64,000 bases of DNA from Owenweeksia sp048267305 (GCA_048267305.1 JBLWXT010000012.1:62001-126000); one strand, 5' to 3'. Numbered from the stretch's first letter, positions 50,686-60,075 are shown. The notes: generated by a model not told the origin, from the letters alone. Made by a program: numbers and translations.

Positions 50686-52998
50686 TTAAATGGCTTTTAG
50701 GCGCAGGCCCACAAAATAGGTTCTTGGCAGATTAGGCCCATACATGTAGTTGCTGTCACGGTTTTTTCCAGTGTCAAAGTCGGTTTGGTAGGCGTTAAAA
50801 ATGTTTTTTATTCCTCCAAATATCTCAATACCGGTGTTCACTTTGGTAAGGCGGAAAGTGCGGCCTATGCGCAGATTAAGCTCTGTAAAAGCAGGCGATT
50901 TGAGATATTCATCTTCTGTTTGGCCGGTACCTTCACCAGCAAAGTGAACCAGATCCATAGTGCCAGTGTAAATTACGTTGGTGCTGATATCCCAATTTTT
51001 GTTGGGGCTATAGGTGAGTGTGGCAAAGCCATAATCGTTTGGAGTACGTAAGAATTCACGTTTGGCTTGCAAGCCTTCAATATTTTCTACGGATTCATCA
51101 AACAGACTGGACTGAAGGGTGAACCCGGCTTCCAGCTCCACAATGTAATCGAAATTGGCACGTGCCTCCAGCGTAAAGCCCTGTACTGTGGCTCCTTCTC
51201 CGTTTCGCTTTTCAAAGCGCTGCCCATGGTTATCTTCCCCTAAAGGATATTGGTAAAAGGAATTATTAAGCTTGGTGTAAAAACCTTCAATAGTAAAGCC
51301 GGCAATAAAGTGCTCCGTAGCTTTATCATAATTTACAGATGCTGTGAAACTTTGCGAACGTTCTTCTTCCAAATCCGGTGAGAGGGAAATACGGGATATT
51401 CCGCCACCTGCAAATGCAATATGTAGATCGGTATCAAATGCCTGAGGCGCGCGAAAACCTGTACCGTATCCCAAACGAAGCTGCGTGGTGTTTTTTAGCT
51501 TGTAGAGCAAAGATAAGCGAGGGCTTACAATAGGGTGGTCCAGTAAATTGTGCTTGTCTACCCTAAATCCAGCCAGAAAATTTAGTTTTTTAGTTATGTC
51601 CCAGTCGTGCTGAACAAAGAGGCCGAAATTTTTGGTGGTTTGGTCAATTAGGTAGTTGTAAGACTTTATTTGGTCAAACACATTGTCATATACATATTCC
51701 GAACCTACTGTAAGCACGGCAGATCCACCCAAAAACTTTGTGAATTTAGTATTGAATTGTATTCCACCTTGGTGAGTTACCACATCGGAAGAGCCATAAG
51801 GTGGGGCGGTTAAAAAACTATCAAGCTCTGCACCTCCATCGGGAATAATTCCGGTATAATGATCACGGTCAGTTTTTTGGCCACCGTAATAAAATATCAG
51901 GGAGTTTTTATCATCATTAAAATTGATTTGATAATCCAGGCTAGCCATCAACACGTTATGGGTTCTTTCTTCCGACTGTTGAGTTAGATAAGCAGGTTTA
52001 TCCACTATTTCGCCACCAAAGCGGTATTCGTAAATACTGCTAAGGCTCAGGGAAATTTTTTGATTTTTGGTGGGTAAGTAAAAAAGGTTTGTACCAAATG
52101 AATTGTCCTTGAGCTCTGGAGCTTCCGAAAAATTATCTCCATTGGCATCGTAAGCTTCACGGTTTCTGTTATTTACAAAAAATGACGCACCGGCATCTCG
52201 CTTTTCATTTACAACAGTGGCATTGCCCGATAGGATATTGTCTGAAGCGCGTCCATCAAAACTTTGAAAAGTATTGCTAAGGCTATAGTCGTTTTTGAGA
52301 GGCATTTTGGTAATCACATTTACGGTGCCTCCAATAGCGCTAGAGCCGTACAAGGCCGAAACGCCACCGCGTACTATCTCTATGCGGTCTATCATATTGG
52401 TTGGGATTTGCTCTAGTCCATACAATCCTGTAAGTGGGCTGAAAATAGGGCGTCCATTTATCAAAATCTGGGAGTATCCGCCTTGTAGCCCATTCATGCG
52501 AAGCTGTGTATAATTGCAGGTCTGGCAGTCTGTTTCTACCCGCAACCCCGGCTGAAACCGCAATCCTTCAGATAAGTTTATGGCTACTACCTGGTCCAGT
52601 TCCTTGCTGTCTATGAGGTTTACAATTACAGGTGCATCTATCCTGCGTTTTTTCGTGCGAGTACCGGTTACCACTACTTCATTGAGATTGGATACGTCTT
52701 CAATCATCATTATCTCCACTGATGTGGTTTGGTCTTTGAGAATTCTCACTTTTTTGGAAACTGTTCGGTAGCCTAGGGTGCGTACTTTTATTGTGATTTC
52801 TCCAACAGGTACATTTTCAATTTTAAAGTTTCCGATGGTATCGCTGGATGTACCGATCTCGGTACCTGCTATTTGAACGGATACAAACGGTAGTCTTTCG
52901 TTTTGAGAACTTACTGTACCAGTTAAGTTTCCATGCTGGGCCAAAGCTGCATACCAGAAGCAGCTCATCACAAATAATAGGGTCAAATATTGTTTCAT
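50686..52998 (-). CDS. TonB-dependent outer-membrane receptor with CxxC plug motif
   Basis: A 770-residue receptor: signal peptide (to Ala-Gln 21), a carboxypeptidase-regulatory-like domain (about 22-100), plug (about 110-235) and a 22-strand barrel ending in the aromatic-rich YFVGLRLKAI. The plug has Cys158-Gln-Thr-Cys161 (ETDCQTCNYTQLRMNGL), a motif seen in some metal or haem receptors of Bacteroidota. A DtxR-like operator lies 46 nt upstream of its ATG (53044-53059), so it is probably part of the Mn/Fe regulon and imports a metal or metal chelate. Confidence 0.93.
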   Translation of the reverse strand: MKQYLTLLFVMSCFWYAALAQHGNLTGTVSSQNERLPFVSVQIAGTEIGTSSDTIGNFKIENVPVGEITIKVRTLGYRTVSKKVRILKDQTTSVEIMMIEDVSNLNEVVVTGTRTKKRRIDAPVIVNLIDSKELDQVVAINLSEGLRFQPGLRVETDCQTCNYTQLRMNGLQGGYSQILINGRPIFSPLTGLYGLEQIPTNMIDRIEIVRGGVSALYGSSAIGGTVNVITKMPLKNDYSLSNTFQSFDGRASDNILSGNATVVNEKRDAGASFFVNNRNREAYDANGDNFSEAPELKDNSFGTNLFYLPTKNQKISLSLSSIYEYRFGGEIVDKPAYLTQQSEERTHNVLMASLDYQINFNDDKNSLIFYYGGQKTDRDHYTGIIPDGGAELDSFLTAPPYGSSDVVTHQGGIQFNTKFTKFLGGSAVLTVGSEYVYDNVFDQIKSYNYLIDQTTKNFGLFVQHDWDITKKLNFLAGFRVDKHNLLDHPIVSPRLSLLYKLKNTTQLRLGYGTGFRAPQAFDTDLHIAFAGGGISRISLSPDLEEERSQSFTASVNYDKATEHFIAGFTIEGFYTKLNNSFYQYPLGEDNHGQRFEKRNGEGATVQGFTLEARANFDYIVELEAGFTLQSSLFDESVENIEGLQAKREFLRTPNDYGFATLTYSPNKNWDISTNVIYTGTMDLVHFAGEGTGQTEDEYLKSPAFTELNLRIGRTFRLTKVNTGIEIFGGIKNIFNAYQTDFDTGKNRDSNYMYGPNLPRTYFVGLRLKAI

Positions 52999-53043
52999 AG
53001 TTAGGTGTGCTTTATTATTTAATTAGCTATGCAAAACTATAAA

Positions 53044-53059
53044 TTTAGGCAAGCCTAAA
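53044..53059. promoter_or_regulatory. DtxR/MntR-like operator upstream of the TonB receptor
   Basis: A perfect palindrome TTTAGGC-AA-GCCTAAA, close to the TTTAGGnnnnCCTAAA pattern of DtxR-family boxes. It is 46 nt upstream of the receptor's ATG and 10 nt upstream of the fragment gene on the opposite strand. Confidence 0.75.
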
Positions 53060-53068
53060 AAAATTACA

Positions 53069-53323
53069 TTGAATTTTTTATTTCTTACATGTCGTGTTCT
53101 TGTGCTTCTCTATTCATCGTGGGGAATCTCCATAACAGATAAAGTGGGCATTTTTATTGAGCCTTACGGACTTATAGAAAATATGGATTTGGCGGTGTTA
53201 AATGCAGATGCAGGCTTTACCTATCTTATAAATAATGACATGCAAATTGATTACTCTTTTGGATTGGGGATTAGCAATCAGATGAATTTTCACTCCTTTG
53301 GATTAAGCCTAAGATTCGATTAG
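53069..53323 (+). pseudogene. Truncated outer-membrane transporter (MetA-like) C-terminus
   Basis: An 84-residue frame from TTG 53069. From residue 20 on (ITDKVGIFIEPYG, DAGFTYLINNDMQIDYSFGL, GLSLRFD) it matches the last strands of the 'phenol MetA degradation/transporter' barrel family, which is normally 250 or more residues. Residues 1-19 are hydrophobic by chance or part of a lost strand. It is most likely a remnant of a larger gene removed when the operator-TonB unit took its place. Confidence 0.6.
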
Positions 53324-53382
53324 AGAGATGTAATTATTTCGTTGAGGTAACTTTTATCACTACACCGTTATCACTATTATTC

Positions 53383-53390
53383 TACATTTG
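53383..53390 (+). promoter_or_regulatory. -7 element of the efflux operon
   Basis: TACATTTG, an exact TAnnTTTG match, ends 5 nt before the ATG at 53396. The transcript would then start at or near the A of the ATG, suggesting a leaderless mRNA or use of a later start codon. The -33 element is unclear. Confidence 0.45.
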
Positions 53391-53395
53391 TAAGT

Positions 53396-53785
53396 ATGTT
53401 TAGGAAGTCTGTAAACATACTGATGTTCGTGGCCACCGGAATTATGCTTCTGCATAGTTTAGTGCCGCATAGTCACCATTCGGATTCTCAAGCTAGTCAG
53501 GTAATAGCTGCTGCCCAGCAAGAAGATTCTTCATGGGTTAATCTGCTTATCGATATTTTTCACTTTGATCAGGGCAATGAACATCTTGAAAATTTTGACT
53601 CAGGCCGCAATTTTGGCGAGCTCCTAAGTCCTCTTTTTTTAGCCCCTGATAATAAGTCCTTTGAGTTTCTGGGTGCCCTGGATTTTAACGAACCTTATCC
53701 GCCCATACCCTTTTCCCTTTCTGCGCATTCTGTTGCAAAGAGTCCCATCCTCACATTAAGAGGTCCCCCCAGTCAGGTGATTTAA
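53396..53785 (+). CDS. Small exported protein preceding the metal efflux operon
   Basis: A 129-residue protein with an N-terminal hydrophobic segment (ILMFVATGIMLLHSLV) then PHSHHSDSQ, which could bind metal, and a C-terminal end SPILTLRGPPSQVI. Small His-containing proteins are often found in front of CzcA/CusA genes in Bacteroidota, and the next gene is 55 nt downstream. A metal-chaperone or sensing role is an inference from that context. No known domain is visible. Confidence 0.7.
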   Translation: MFRKSVNILMFVATGIMLLHSLVPHSHHSDSQASQVIAAAQQEDSSWVNLLIDIFHFDQGNEHLENFDSGRNFGELLSPLFLAPDNKSFEFLGALDFNEPYPPIPFSLSAHSVAKSPILTLRGPPSQVI

Positions 53786-53840
53786 TTACTGCGTTTTTAC
53801 ACCCGTGGTTTCACGGTTTTAGTAACCTGATTTTTCATTT

Positions 53841-56800
53841 ATGTTTCAAGCTATAATAGCCTTTTCGGTAAAGAATAAGGCTCTCATATTACTATTTATA
53901 GCCGCTTTGGTTGGTGCAGGCATTTACTCCATGCGGCAGTTAGCGGTAGATGCCGTTCCTGATATTACAAACAATCAGGTGCAGGTAGTTACCACCTCTC
54001 CCTCTTTGGCAGCTGAAGAGGTGGAGCGATTTATAACTTACCCATTGGAAATGGCCATGGGACACATTCCCGGAGTTACGGAGGTGCGTTCGATCTCAAG
54101 GTTTGGCCTTTCTGTAATTACGGTTGTATTTGAAGATGATATACCTGTACTGGACACTCGCCAGTATGTGCAGGAACAAATAAACCTGGCTAAAGGTGAA
54201 ATTCCGGAAAACCTCGGTGTTCCCGAGATGATGCCCATCACAACGGGTTTGGGTGAAATCTATCAATATACCCTGCAGGTAGATTCGGCTTATCGGGATC
54301 AGTATGATGCGATGAAATTGCGCACCATTCAGGACTGGATTGTAAAGCGGCAGTTTACCGGCACGGAGGGTTTGGTAGAGGTAAGTTCCTTTGGCGGCTT
54401 TCTCAAACAATACGAAGTGGCTGTAAACCCGCTATTGCTTAAGCAGTATGGTTTTGAAATGGCAGATATTCAGAAAGCGCTGGAAGGGGCTAATCAAAAT
54501 TCAGGAGGGGGTTTTATTGAAAAAAATGAGTCGGCCTTTTATCTCAGGAGTGAAGGTTTGCTGGAAAGCGAAGGGGAAATCGGGCAGGTGGCATTGGGTG
54601 TGAGCAATGGCAGTCCTGTTTTAGTGCGTGATGTTGCAGAGCTTAGAACGGGCTACGCACCTCGCTTTGGAGCCATGAGTATGGACGGGCAGGGCGAGGT
54701 AGTAGGAGGGATAACCTTAATGCTGCGCGGGGCCAATTCCTCTCAGGTAATAGATAATGTACATGCCAGAGTAGAGGAAATCCGCAAGGCCTTGCCTCCG
54801 GGGGTTCGCCTCGAGTCCTATCTCGATCGGTCTGATCTTGTGGGCCGCGCTATTGGCACGGTAAGTCGTAACCTTATTGAAGGTGGATTGATCGTGATTT
54901 TTGTGCTGGTGCTTTTGCTCGGTAATATGAGAGCCGGTATACTGGTGGCCTCTATCATTCCGCTGTCTATACTCTTTGCCTTTATTATGATGAATGTCTT
55001 TGGTGTTTCGGCTAACCTCATGTCCTTGGGAGCAATAGACTTTGGAATTGTAGTGGATGGTGCGGTTATCATTGTTGAGCATCTGCTGTTTATGCTCCAT
55101 AAAAACCGAAACCTCAATACTCGTGGAGATTTCGATAAGCTCGTGGTAAAGAGTTCTGCGGAAATTTACAGGTCAGCAGCTTTTGGTGTGCTCATCATTC
55201 TTGTGGTTTTCATACCCATACTCACCCTTACGGGGATTGAAGGAAAGATGTTTAGGCCGATGGCCCAAACTTTTGGTTTCGCCATTTTAGGAGCAATGTT
55301 ACTTTCCCTCACCTATGTTCCGGCAATTGCCGCTATCCTTTTTAAAAATGGTCTTGGCAAGGAATTGCAGTTTTCCCATAAACTGGTAGGCAAGCTTCAG
55401 CAGTTTTATCAACCGACATTAAAAAGGGCTCTTAAAATACCCTATACAATACTGGCTTCGGCAGTACTTCTTTTGGCGGCAGCCATTTTTACCTTTAGCA
55501 GGATGGGGCAGGAGTTTATTCCCCAGCTTGATGAAGGGGATTTGGCCCTGCAAATGTCACTTCCTACGGGTAGTGGCTTAAGTCAAAGCCTGGAGTATAC
55601 CAGGCGGGTGGAAAAGCGATTGCTGGAGAAGTTTCCCGAAGTAAGGCATGTGGTTTCCAAAATAGGCTCGGCCGAGGTGCCTACAGATCCCATGGCGGTT
55701 GAAGAGGCTGACATTATGATTATTATGAAACCGCAAGAGGAGTGGACAACTACTGATAATCGCGAGGATTTAGCAGCGATGATGAAGAGCGAATTGGCGG
55801 TGTTTCCGGGGTTGAGCTTTGAATTTACCCAACCTATACAGTTGAGATTTAATGAGTTGATAACCGGGGCGAAAACGGATATAGCCATAAAGATATTTGG
55901 TGAAGACATGGGGGTATTGGCATCTCAGGCAGAGGAGGTGGCAAAATTGATAAGGCCAATAGAGGGTGCCGGGGATGTGAAAGTGGAGCAAACTGAAGGT
56001 CTTCCACAGCTAAAAATGAAAATCAGGCGCGACCAAATGGCCCGATATGGCGTGTCTTCCGGGGATGTGCAAAGTGTTATACGTACCGCATTTTCCGGCT
56101 CGCAGGTGGGGAGTATTTTTGAAGGACAGCGAAAGTTTGACCTTGTGGTAAGGCTGGCGCCAGAATTTAGGGAGACACCTAATTTGGACCACATCTTTAT
56201 CAATGTGCCCACAGGTGGTAAGGTGCCTCTAAGTGAATTGGTGGAGGTGACAAAAAGCAGCGGGCCGGCACAGGTTAGCCGTGAGGCAACCCAACGAAGA
56301 ATTAATGTGGGGGTAAATGTTAGAAACCGCGATTTGGCCAGTGTGGTAGAGGATATTCAAGCCGAGATTGAAGATAAACTTGTTCTTCCTCCGGGATATA
56401 CCATTACTTATGGCGGGCAGTTTGAAAACCTTCAAAAGGCAAAGGATCGTTTGATGATAGCAGTTCCTTTGGCACTTACTTTAATCTTTCTGCTGTTGTA
56501 TTTCACTTTCGGATCCTTTAAGCATGCCACCATGATTTTTGCCGCTGTGCCCTTATCCATTATCGGTGGAATTTTCGCTCTTTATTTAAGAAACCTTCCT
56601 TTCAGTATTTCCGCAGGGGTGGGCTTTATCGCCCTGTTTGGGGTATCGGTGTTAAACGGTATTGTTCTAATCAGTCATTTCAATGAATTGAGACAAAAGG
56701 GTGAACCTCTTATGAAGGTTATAGTGGATGGTGCTACAGATCGACTTCGTCCGGTGTTAATCACAGCTACTGTGGCCACTCTTGGTTTTTTGCCAATGGC

Positions 56801-56936
56801 TATTTCCTCATCAGCAGGAGCTGAAGTGCAGCGCCCTTTGGCTACCGTGGTAATAGGAGGGCTTATCAGTGCCACCTTCCTCACTTTGGTGGTGCTGCCC
56901 ATTCTTTATGAAATCGCACATAAAAAGAAACAATGA
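53841..56936 (+). CDS. czcA: CzcA-type heavy-metal efflux RND transporter
   Basis: A 1031-residue inner-membrane RND pump of the heavy-metal group with 12 helices and two large periplasmic loops. Helix 4 has the proton-relay set DFGIVVDGAVIIVEH (Asp about 400, Asp 406, Glu 413), as in CzcA (Co/Zn/Cd/Ni) and not the CusA (Cu/Ag) pattern, so divalent cation export is likelier. It has no Met-rich pathway evident by eye. It overlaps the next gene by 4 nt. Confidence 0.93.
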   Translation: MFQAIIAFSVKNKALILLFIAALVGAGIYSMRQLAVDAVPDITNNQVQVVTTSPSLAAEEVERFITYPLEMAMGHIPGVTEVRSISRFGLSVITVVFEDDIPVLDTRQYVQEQINLAKGEIPENLGVPEMMPITTGLGEIYQYTLQVDSAYRDQYDAMKLRTIQDWIVKRQFTGTEGLVEVSSFGGFLKQYEVAVNPLLLKQYGFEMADIQKALEGANQNSGGGFIEKNESAFYLRSEGLLESEGEIGQVALGVSNGSPVLVRDVAELRTGYAPRFGAMSMDGQGEVVGGITLMLRGANSSQVIDNVHARVEEIRKALPPGVRLESYLDRSDLVGRAIGTVSRNLIEGGLIVIFVLVLLLGNMRAGILVASIIPLSILFAFIMMNVFGVSANLMSLGAIDFGIVVDGAVIIVEHLLFMLHKNRNLNTRGDFDKLVVKSSAEIYRSAAFGVLIILVVFIPILTLTGIEGKMFRPMAQTFGFAILGAMLLSLTYVPAIAAILFKNGLGKELQFSHKLVGKLQQFYQPTLKRALKIPYTILASAVLLLAAAIFTFSRMGQEFIPQLDEGDLALQMSLPTGSGLSQSLEYTRRVEKRLLEKFPEVRHVVSKIGSAEVPTDPMAVEEADIMIIMKPQEEWTTTDNREDLAAMMKSELAVFPGLSFEFTQPIQLRFNELITGAKTDIAIKIFGEDMGVLASQAEEVAKLIRPIEGAGDVKVEQTEGLPQLKMKIRRDQMARYGVSSGDVQSVIRTAFSGSQVGSIFEGQRKFDLVVRLAPEFRETPNLDHIFINVPTGGKVPLSELVEVTKSSGPAQVSREATQRRINVGVNVRNRDLASVVEDIQAEIEDKLVLPPGYTITYGGQFENLQKAKDRLMIAVPLALTLIFLLLYFTFGSFKHATMIFAAVPLSIIGGIFALYLRNLPFSISAGVGFIALFGVSVLNGIVLISHFNELRQKGEPLMKVIVDGATDRLRPVLITATVATLGFLPMAISSSAGAEVQRPLATVVIGGLISATFLTLVVLPILYEIAHKKKQ

Positions 56937-58117
56937 AAAAGTACAGTATACTAATAATAGCAATGGGCCTGGGGCTGATAGCAAGTGGGCAGCGCCCCTT
57001 GGCATTGGAAACCTTGCTTGATTCTGCCAGGGCCAGAAACTCTGATGTCAGGATTATGAAGTCACGTTATCAGCAAGCTCAGGTTTCTCCGGCAACAGTT
57101 GCCGGTATAGATGCCACTGGCTTTTCCTTCAACTATGGTCAGGTTAATGGTCCGGCTAATGGGGATTATCAATTGCAAATTATACAGCCGCTTGGAAATC
57201 CGGTAAAGGGTATTTATGAAAGAAGAAAAAGGGATAGTGAGGTAGAACTGGCCTTTATTGAGCTTGGTCTTCAGGGAGCTTATCTGGAAATGTCTGTTGA
57301 AAAGGCTTATGCCCAATGGAGTACGGCCTATCAAAAATATGAGCTGAGAAAGTTGCAAAAAACCTTTTACGATAGTGCTACAGCTTCTTCTCAACGCCTT
57401 TTTGATTTAGGGGAGATTAATACAGTTGAGTGGGGCTTGAGCCAAAGCAGAATGATGGCAGCAAAGGAAATGTATTTCTCTGCCTATACTGAGTATACCA
57501 ACTCTCGTCAACAACTGGAAGCCCTTTGCAGGATGAACCTTGAGGGCTTTGTGCCGGATGATACCCCTGGTCTTTCGATTTCGCTGGTGCAGAAAGAGGG
57601 TGCAGGTGGTAAGCTGCAGCAGCAGCGATTATCAATACAACAGGATGTGGCTGAAAAGCAGTTGGCTGTTAGTGGGGCGGCCATGGCGCCCTCTTTTTCG
57701 GTTGGTTATCTCAACCAAAAAATTGATGACGTGGTGGGCTATCAGGGGGTGGTTGCAGGCGTTAGCATCCCTTTATTAAAGATGGGAAACTATAAGGAAA
57801 GAAAAATAGCTCGCTTTGAATTGGAGCAAGCCGAAATTAATCGTGAAAATCAAAGTTTCAGGCTGGCTCGGCAAATAGAAATACTGGAAGCACAAAAGAC
57901 GATGGTTAGTGCTCAATTAGTCGAAAATGGCCAGTTTATGAGGGCGGATTTGGAGAAAAGTCTCTCCTCTTCCCTTCGTTTGTTTAAATCCGGAGAAATT
58001 GATTTTATCCAGTTATCACAAATTATTGATGGATTGGCAGATGGCTTTGCGAGGCAGCAAAACCTCTATTACCAACTTTACAGCATAAATTCTGAATTAA
58101 AATATTTAACCAAATAA
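56933..58117 (+). CDS. TolC-family outer-membrane efflux protein
   Basis: A 394-residue exported protein with a signal peptide (SILIIAMGLGLIASG) and two repeats of long helices typical of OEP-family channels (LETLLDSARARNSDV at the start, ARFELEQAEINRENQS and SLRLFKSGEIDFIQLSQIID later). It forms the outer-membrane channel of the RND pump. The start overlaps the czcA stop by 4 nt (ATGA), and the stop is 2 nt before the adaptor gene. Confidence 0.9.
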   Translation: MKKYSILIIAMGLGLIASGQRPLALETLLDSARARNSDVRIMKSRYQQAQVSPATVAGIDATGFSFNYGQVNGPANGDYQLQIIQPLGNPVKGIYERRKRDSEVELAFIELGLQGAYLEMSVEKAYAQWSTAYQKYELRKLQKTFYDSATASSQRLFDLGEINTVEWGLSQSRMMAAKEMYFSAYTEYTNSRQQLEALCRMNLEGFVPDDTPGLSISLVQKEGAGGKLQQQRLSIQQDVAEKQLAVSGAAMAPSFSVGYLNQKIDDVVGYQGVVAGVSIPLLKMGNYKERKIARFELEQAEINRENQSFRLARQIEILEAQKTMVSAQLVENGQFMRADLEKSLSSSLRLFKSGEIDFIQLSQIIDGLADGFARQQNLYYQLYSINSELKYLTK

Positions 58118-58119
58118 AA

Positions 58120-59226
58120 ATGAAATTTCTAAGTATTACAGCAAGTCTGGTTTTGATAGCCTTAAGTAGTTGCTCATCAAAGGAATCGGGCAAGGAAACC
58201 AATGCAGAAAGTGGCTCTTCGGCTTCTGTTGAGGAGATAATAAGGGCTAATGAAGTAACCCTTGGCGGCTTGCAAAAAATGTTGATTAGTGAAGAGATTT
58301 CCACCACAGGGCTTGTTGATGCTCCGCCCCAAAGCATGGTGAGCGTTTATCCTGTGATAGGAGGATTTGTAAAGGAGGTATATATAGTGGCAGGAGAAGA
58401 GGTACGCAAAGGACAGCCGTTATTTACGCTTAGCCATCCCGACATTCTTAAAAAGCAGCAAGAGTATCTGGAGGAAAAGGCCGGTTTTTTGGCTATTGAA
58501 GCCGATTGGAAACGAAAGCAAAACTTGATAAAGGATAAGTCTGTGTCGGATAAGGCATATCAGGAAAGTGAAAATACATACATCAGCGCGCAGAGTCGTA
58601 TCAATACCCTCGAACTCACGCTCAAGGGGATGAATCTAAACCCCCAAGCCATCAGTAAAAATGGAATGGCGAATAGTATCAGGATAGTATCAGACATTGA
58701 CGGTGTGGTAACCGAGCTGTTCACCCACAAAGGCGAGTATGTTGGTGGAGATAAAAAGTTGGCCGAAATTTTAGACAAAAGCCATCTGCATATTGAGTTG
58801 CAGGTAAGGGCTCAGGAAATTGGAAAGGTGCGGGTTGGTCAGGCGGTCAGGCTATGGCTGGATGGTGTGCAATTTCCGGGAAATGTACATTTAATAAACC
58901 CACAGATAGGAGCAAATAATTTTGCGAAAGTGCATATACACTTTGACGAAAGTCAGGGAAACTATAAGCCTGGTTCTTTTGTGCAGGCTCAAATTATTAT
59001 TTCATCGGATACGGTTTTTGCGCTACCGCTAACGGCTGTTTACGAAAGTGCAGGACATAGCTACGCCCTGGAGGTGGAAAAAAATGAGCTAAAACCTGTG
59101 GAGGTACAGCTTGGCGAACACAATGATAGCCTGGTGGAAATCAAAAACTACAGGCAACTGAAAGGTAAAAAACTGGCGCTTAGCAAGGTAAAGTATCTGG
59201 TAGGTACAATTGAAGATGAGTCTTAA
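58120..59226 (+). CDS. Efflux RND transporter periplasmic adaptor lipoprotein
   Basis: A 368-residue membrane-fusion protein with lipobox LSSC (Cys at 18). A biotinyl-lipoyl-like half is in PVIGGFVKEVYIVAGEEVRK and GEYVGGDKKLAEILDKSHLH, with a helical hairpin between (QQEYLEEKAGFLAIEADW). A beta-barrel domain follows (VGQAVRLWLDGVQFPGNV). It joins the pump to the channel. It is the last gene of the efflux operon; no terminator is obvious downstream. Confidence 0.92.
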   Translation: MKFLSITASLVLIALSSCSSKESGKETNAESGSSASVEEIIRANEVTLGGLQKMLISEEISTTGLVDAPPQSMVSVYPVIGGFVKEVYIVAGEEVRKGQPLFTLSHPDILKKQQEYLEEKAGFLAIEADWKRKQNLIKDKSVSDKAYQESENTYISAQSRINTLELTLKGMNLNPQAISKNGMANSIRIVSDIDGVVTELFTHKGEYVGGDKKLAEILDKSHLHIELQVRAQEIGKVRVGQAVRLWLDGVQFPGNVHLINPQIGANNFAKVHIHFDESQGNYKPGSFVQAQIIISSDTVFALPLTAVYESAGHSYALEVEKNELKPVEVQLGEHNDSLVEIKNYRQLKGKKLALSKVKYLVGTIEDES

Positions 59227-59272
59227 GTACGGAGAGCCTATACATTGATGCGACCAAATGTGCTGCTGCCCT

Positions 59273-59575
59273 TTACCGTATTTTCATCTTATGCAGCATT
59301 TCGGTGGTCATAGGGTCTTCGTATGTGCCAAAGGCATCCACTAAGGTTCCTTTTTCTCCCTCTGCTGTAGAGATTGCAAAAATGATAGACATATCATCAG
59401 GATTGCTCATACCTTCAAAACGGTGAAACTCATCAATATGAAAAGTGCTGGGATCATATTTTTTGTCCAGAGACCTGCACTCAATGCAATGTGGCTTCAG
59501 GTTAAAATCCAGGGTGTAGCCACGCTTTTGCAGTTCAATAACTGCTTGCGATAAGGTGTCGTATTGATTGTCCAT
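59273..59575 (-). CDS. Conserved hypothetical protein of the Bacteroidota (100 residues)
   Basis: A soluble acidic protein with AVIELQKRGYTLDFNLKPHC and DEFHRFEGMSNPDDMSIIFA. I recognise it as a small family common in flavobacteria, often labelled phosphoribosylpyrophosphate synthetase. It lacks all PRPP synthetase motifs, so that label looks wrong. Function is unknown. It has no close operon partners; the next gene upstream on this strand is DinB. Confidence 0.75.
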   Translation of the reverse strand: MDNQYDTLSQAVIELQKRGYTLDFNLKPHCIECRSLDKKYDPSTFHIDEFHRFEGMSNPDDMSIIFAISTAEGEKGTLVDAFGTYEDPMTTEMLHKMKIR

Positions 59576-59622
59576 TTTTTAGATTTTAAGGGTTAACCAA
59601 TCATTCATGCAGATTGTTGTAA

Positions 59623-60075
59623 TCAAATATCGAAAAACCTGCGGTGATAATTGATCTGTCCCATGTGGTAATTTACGTGAGCAATCATTCGCATCAACAT
59701 AAAATGAGTGGGGTAGTAATTGCCTCCGCGCCACGTTAGTGGAAAATTCTCATCAAGACTATTTGGGTTGATGTTTCCAAGGGCCACGTTTAGTTCCTTT
59801 AGCAGGATGTCATATTCGCCCAACATATCGGCAAGCGGAATATCCTTTACCATAAACTCTTCATCACGTTGGCGTAAATAGCCGCTGTTGCCAAATGAGC
59901 TGCCAATAAAATGGCGAAGCGATCGTGTTAAATGAACAAACAGCACACCTGCGCTATTGGTGGTTCCCGGCAGTACTTTCCAGATCACCCCTTCTTTAGG
60001 ATAAGAAAGCAGTTCAGATTTTAAGGCTTCTAAATCTGTCAACAGGATGTCCTTAACCGCTTCTACTGTATTCAT
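59623..60075 (-). CDS. DinB family protein
   Basis: A 150-residue four-helix protein of the DinB/YfiT-like fold. Typical metal ligands are the His of LFVHLTRSLRHFIGS and the two His of MIAHVNYHMGQINYHRR near the C-terminus. Relatives include thiol-dependent transferases and stress-induced proteins. Its start overlaps the stop of lpxH by 4 nt, so it is in an operon with it. Confidence 0.85.
   Translation of the reverse strand: MNTVEAVKDILLTDLEALKSELLSYPKEGVIWKVLPGTTNSAGVLFVHLTRSLRHFIGSSFGNSGYLRQRDEEFMVKDIPLADMLGEYDILLKELNVALGNINPNSLDENFPLTWRGGNYYPTHFMLMRMIAHVNYHMGQINYHRRFFDI

Noticed and set aside
59273..59575. Phosphoribosylpyrophosphate synthetase
   Set aside because: At 100 residues it lacks PRPP-binding and ATP-binding motifs; the name common in databases for such proteins is not supported by the sequence.
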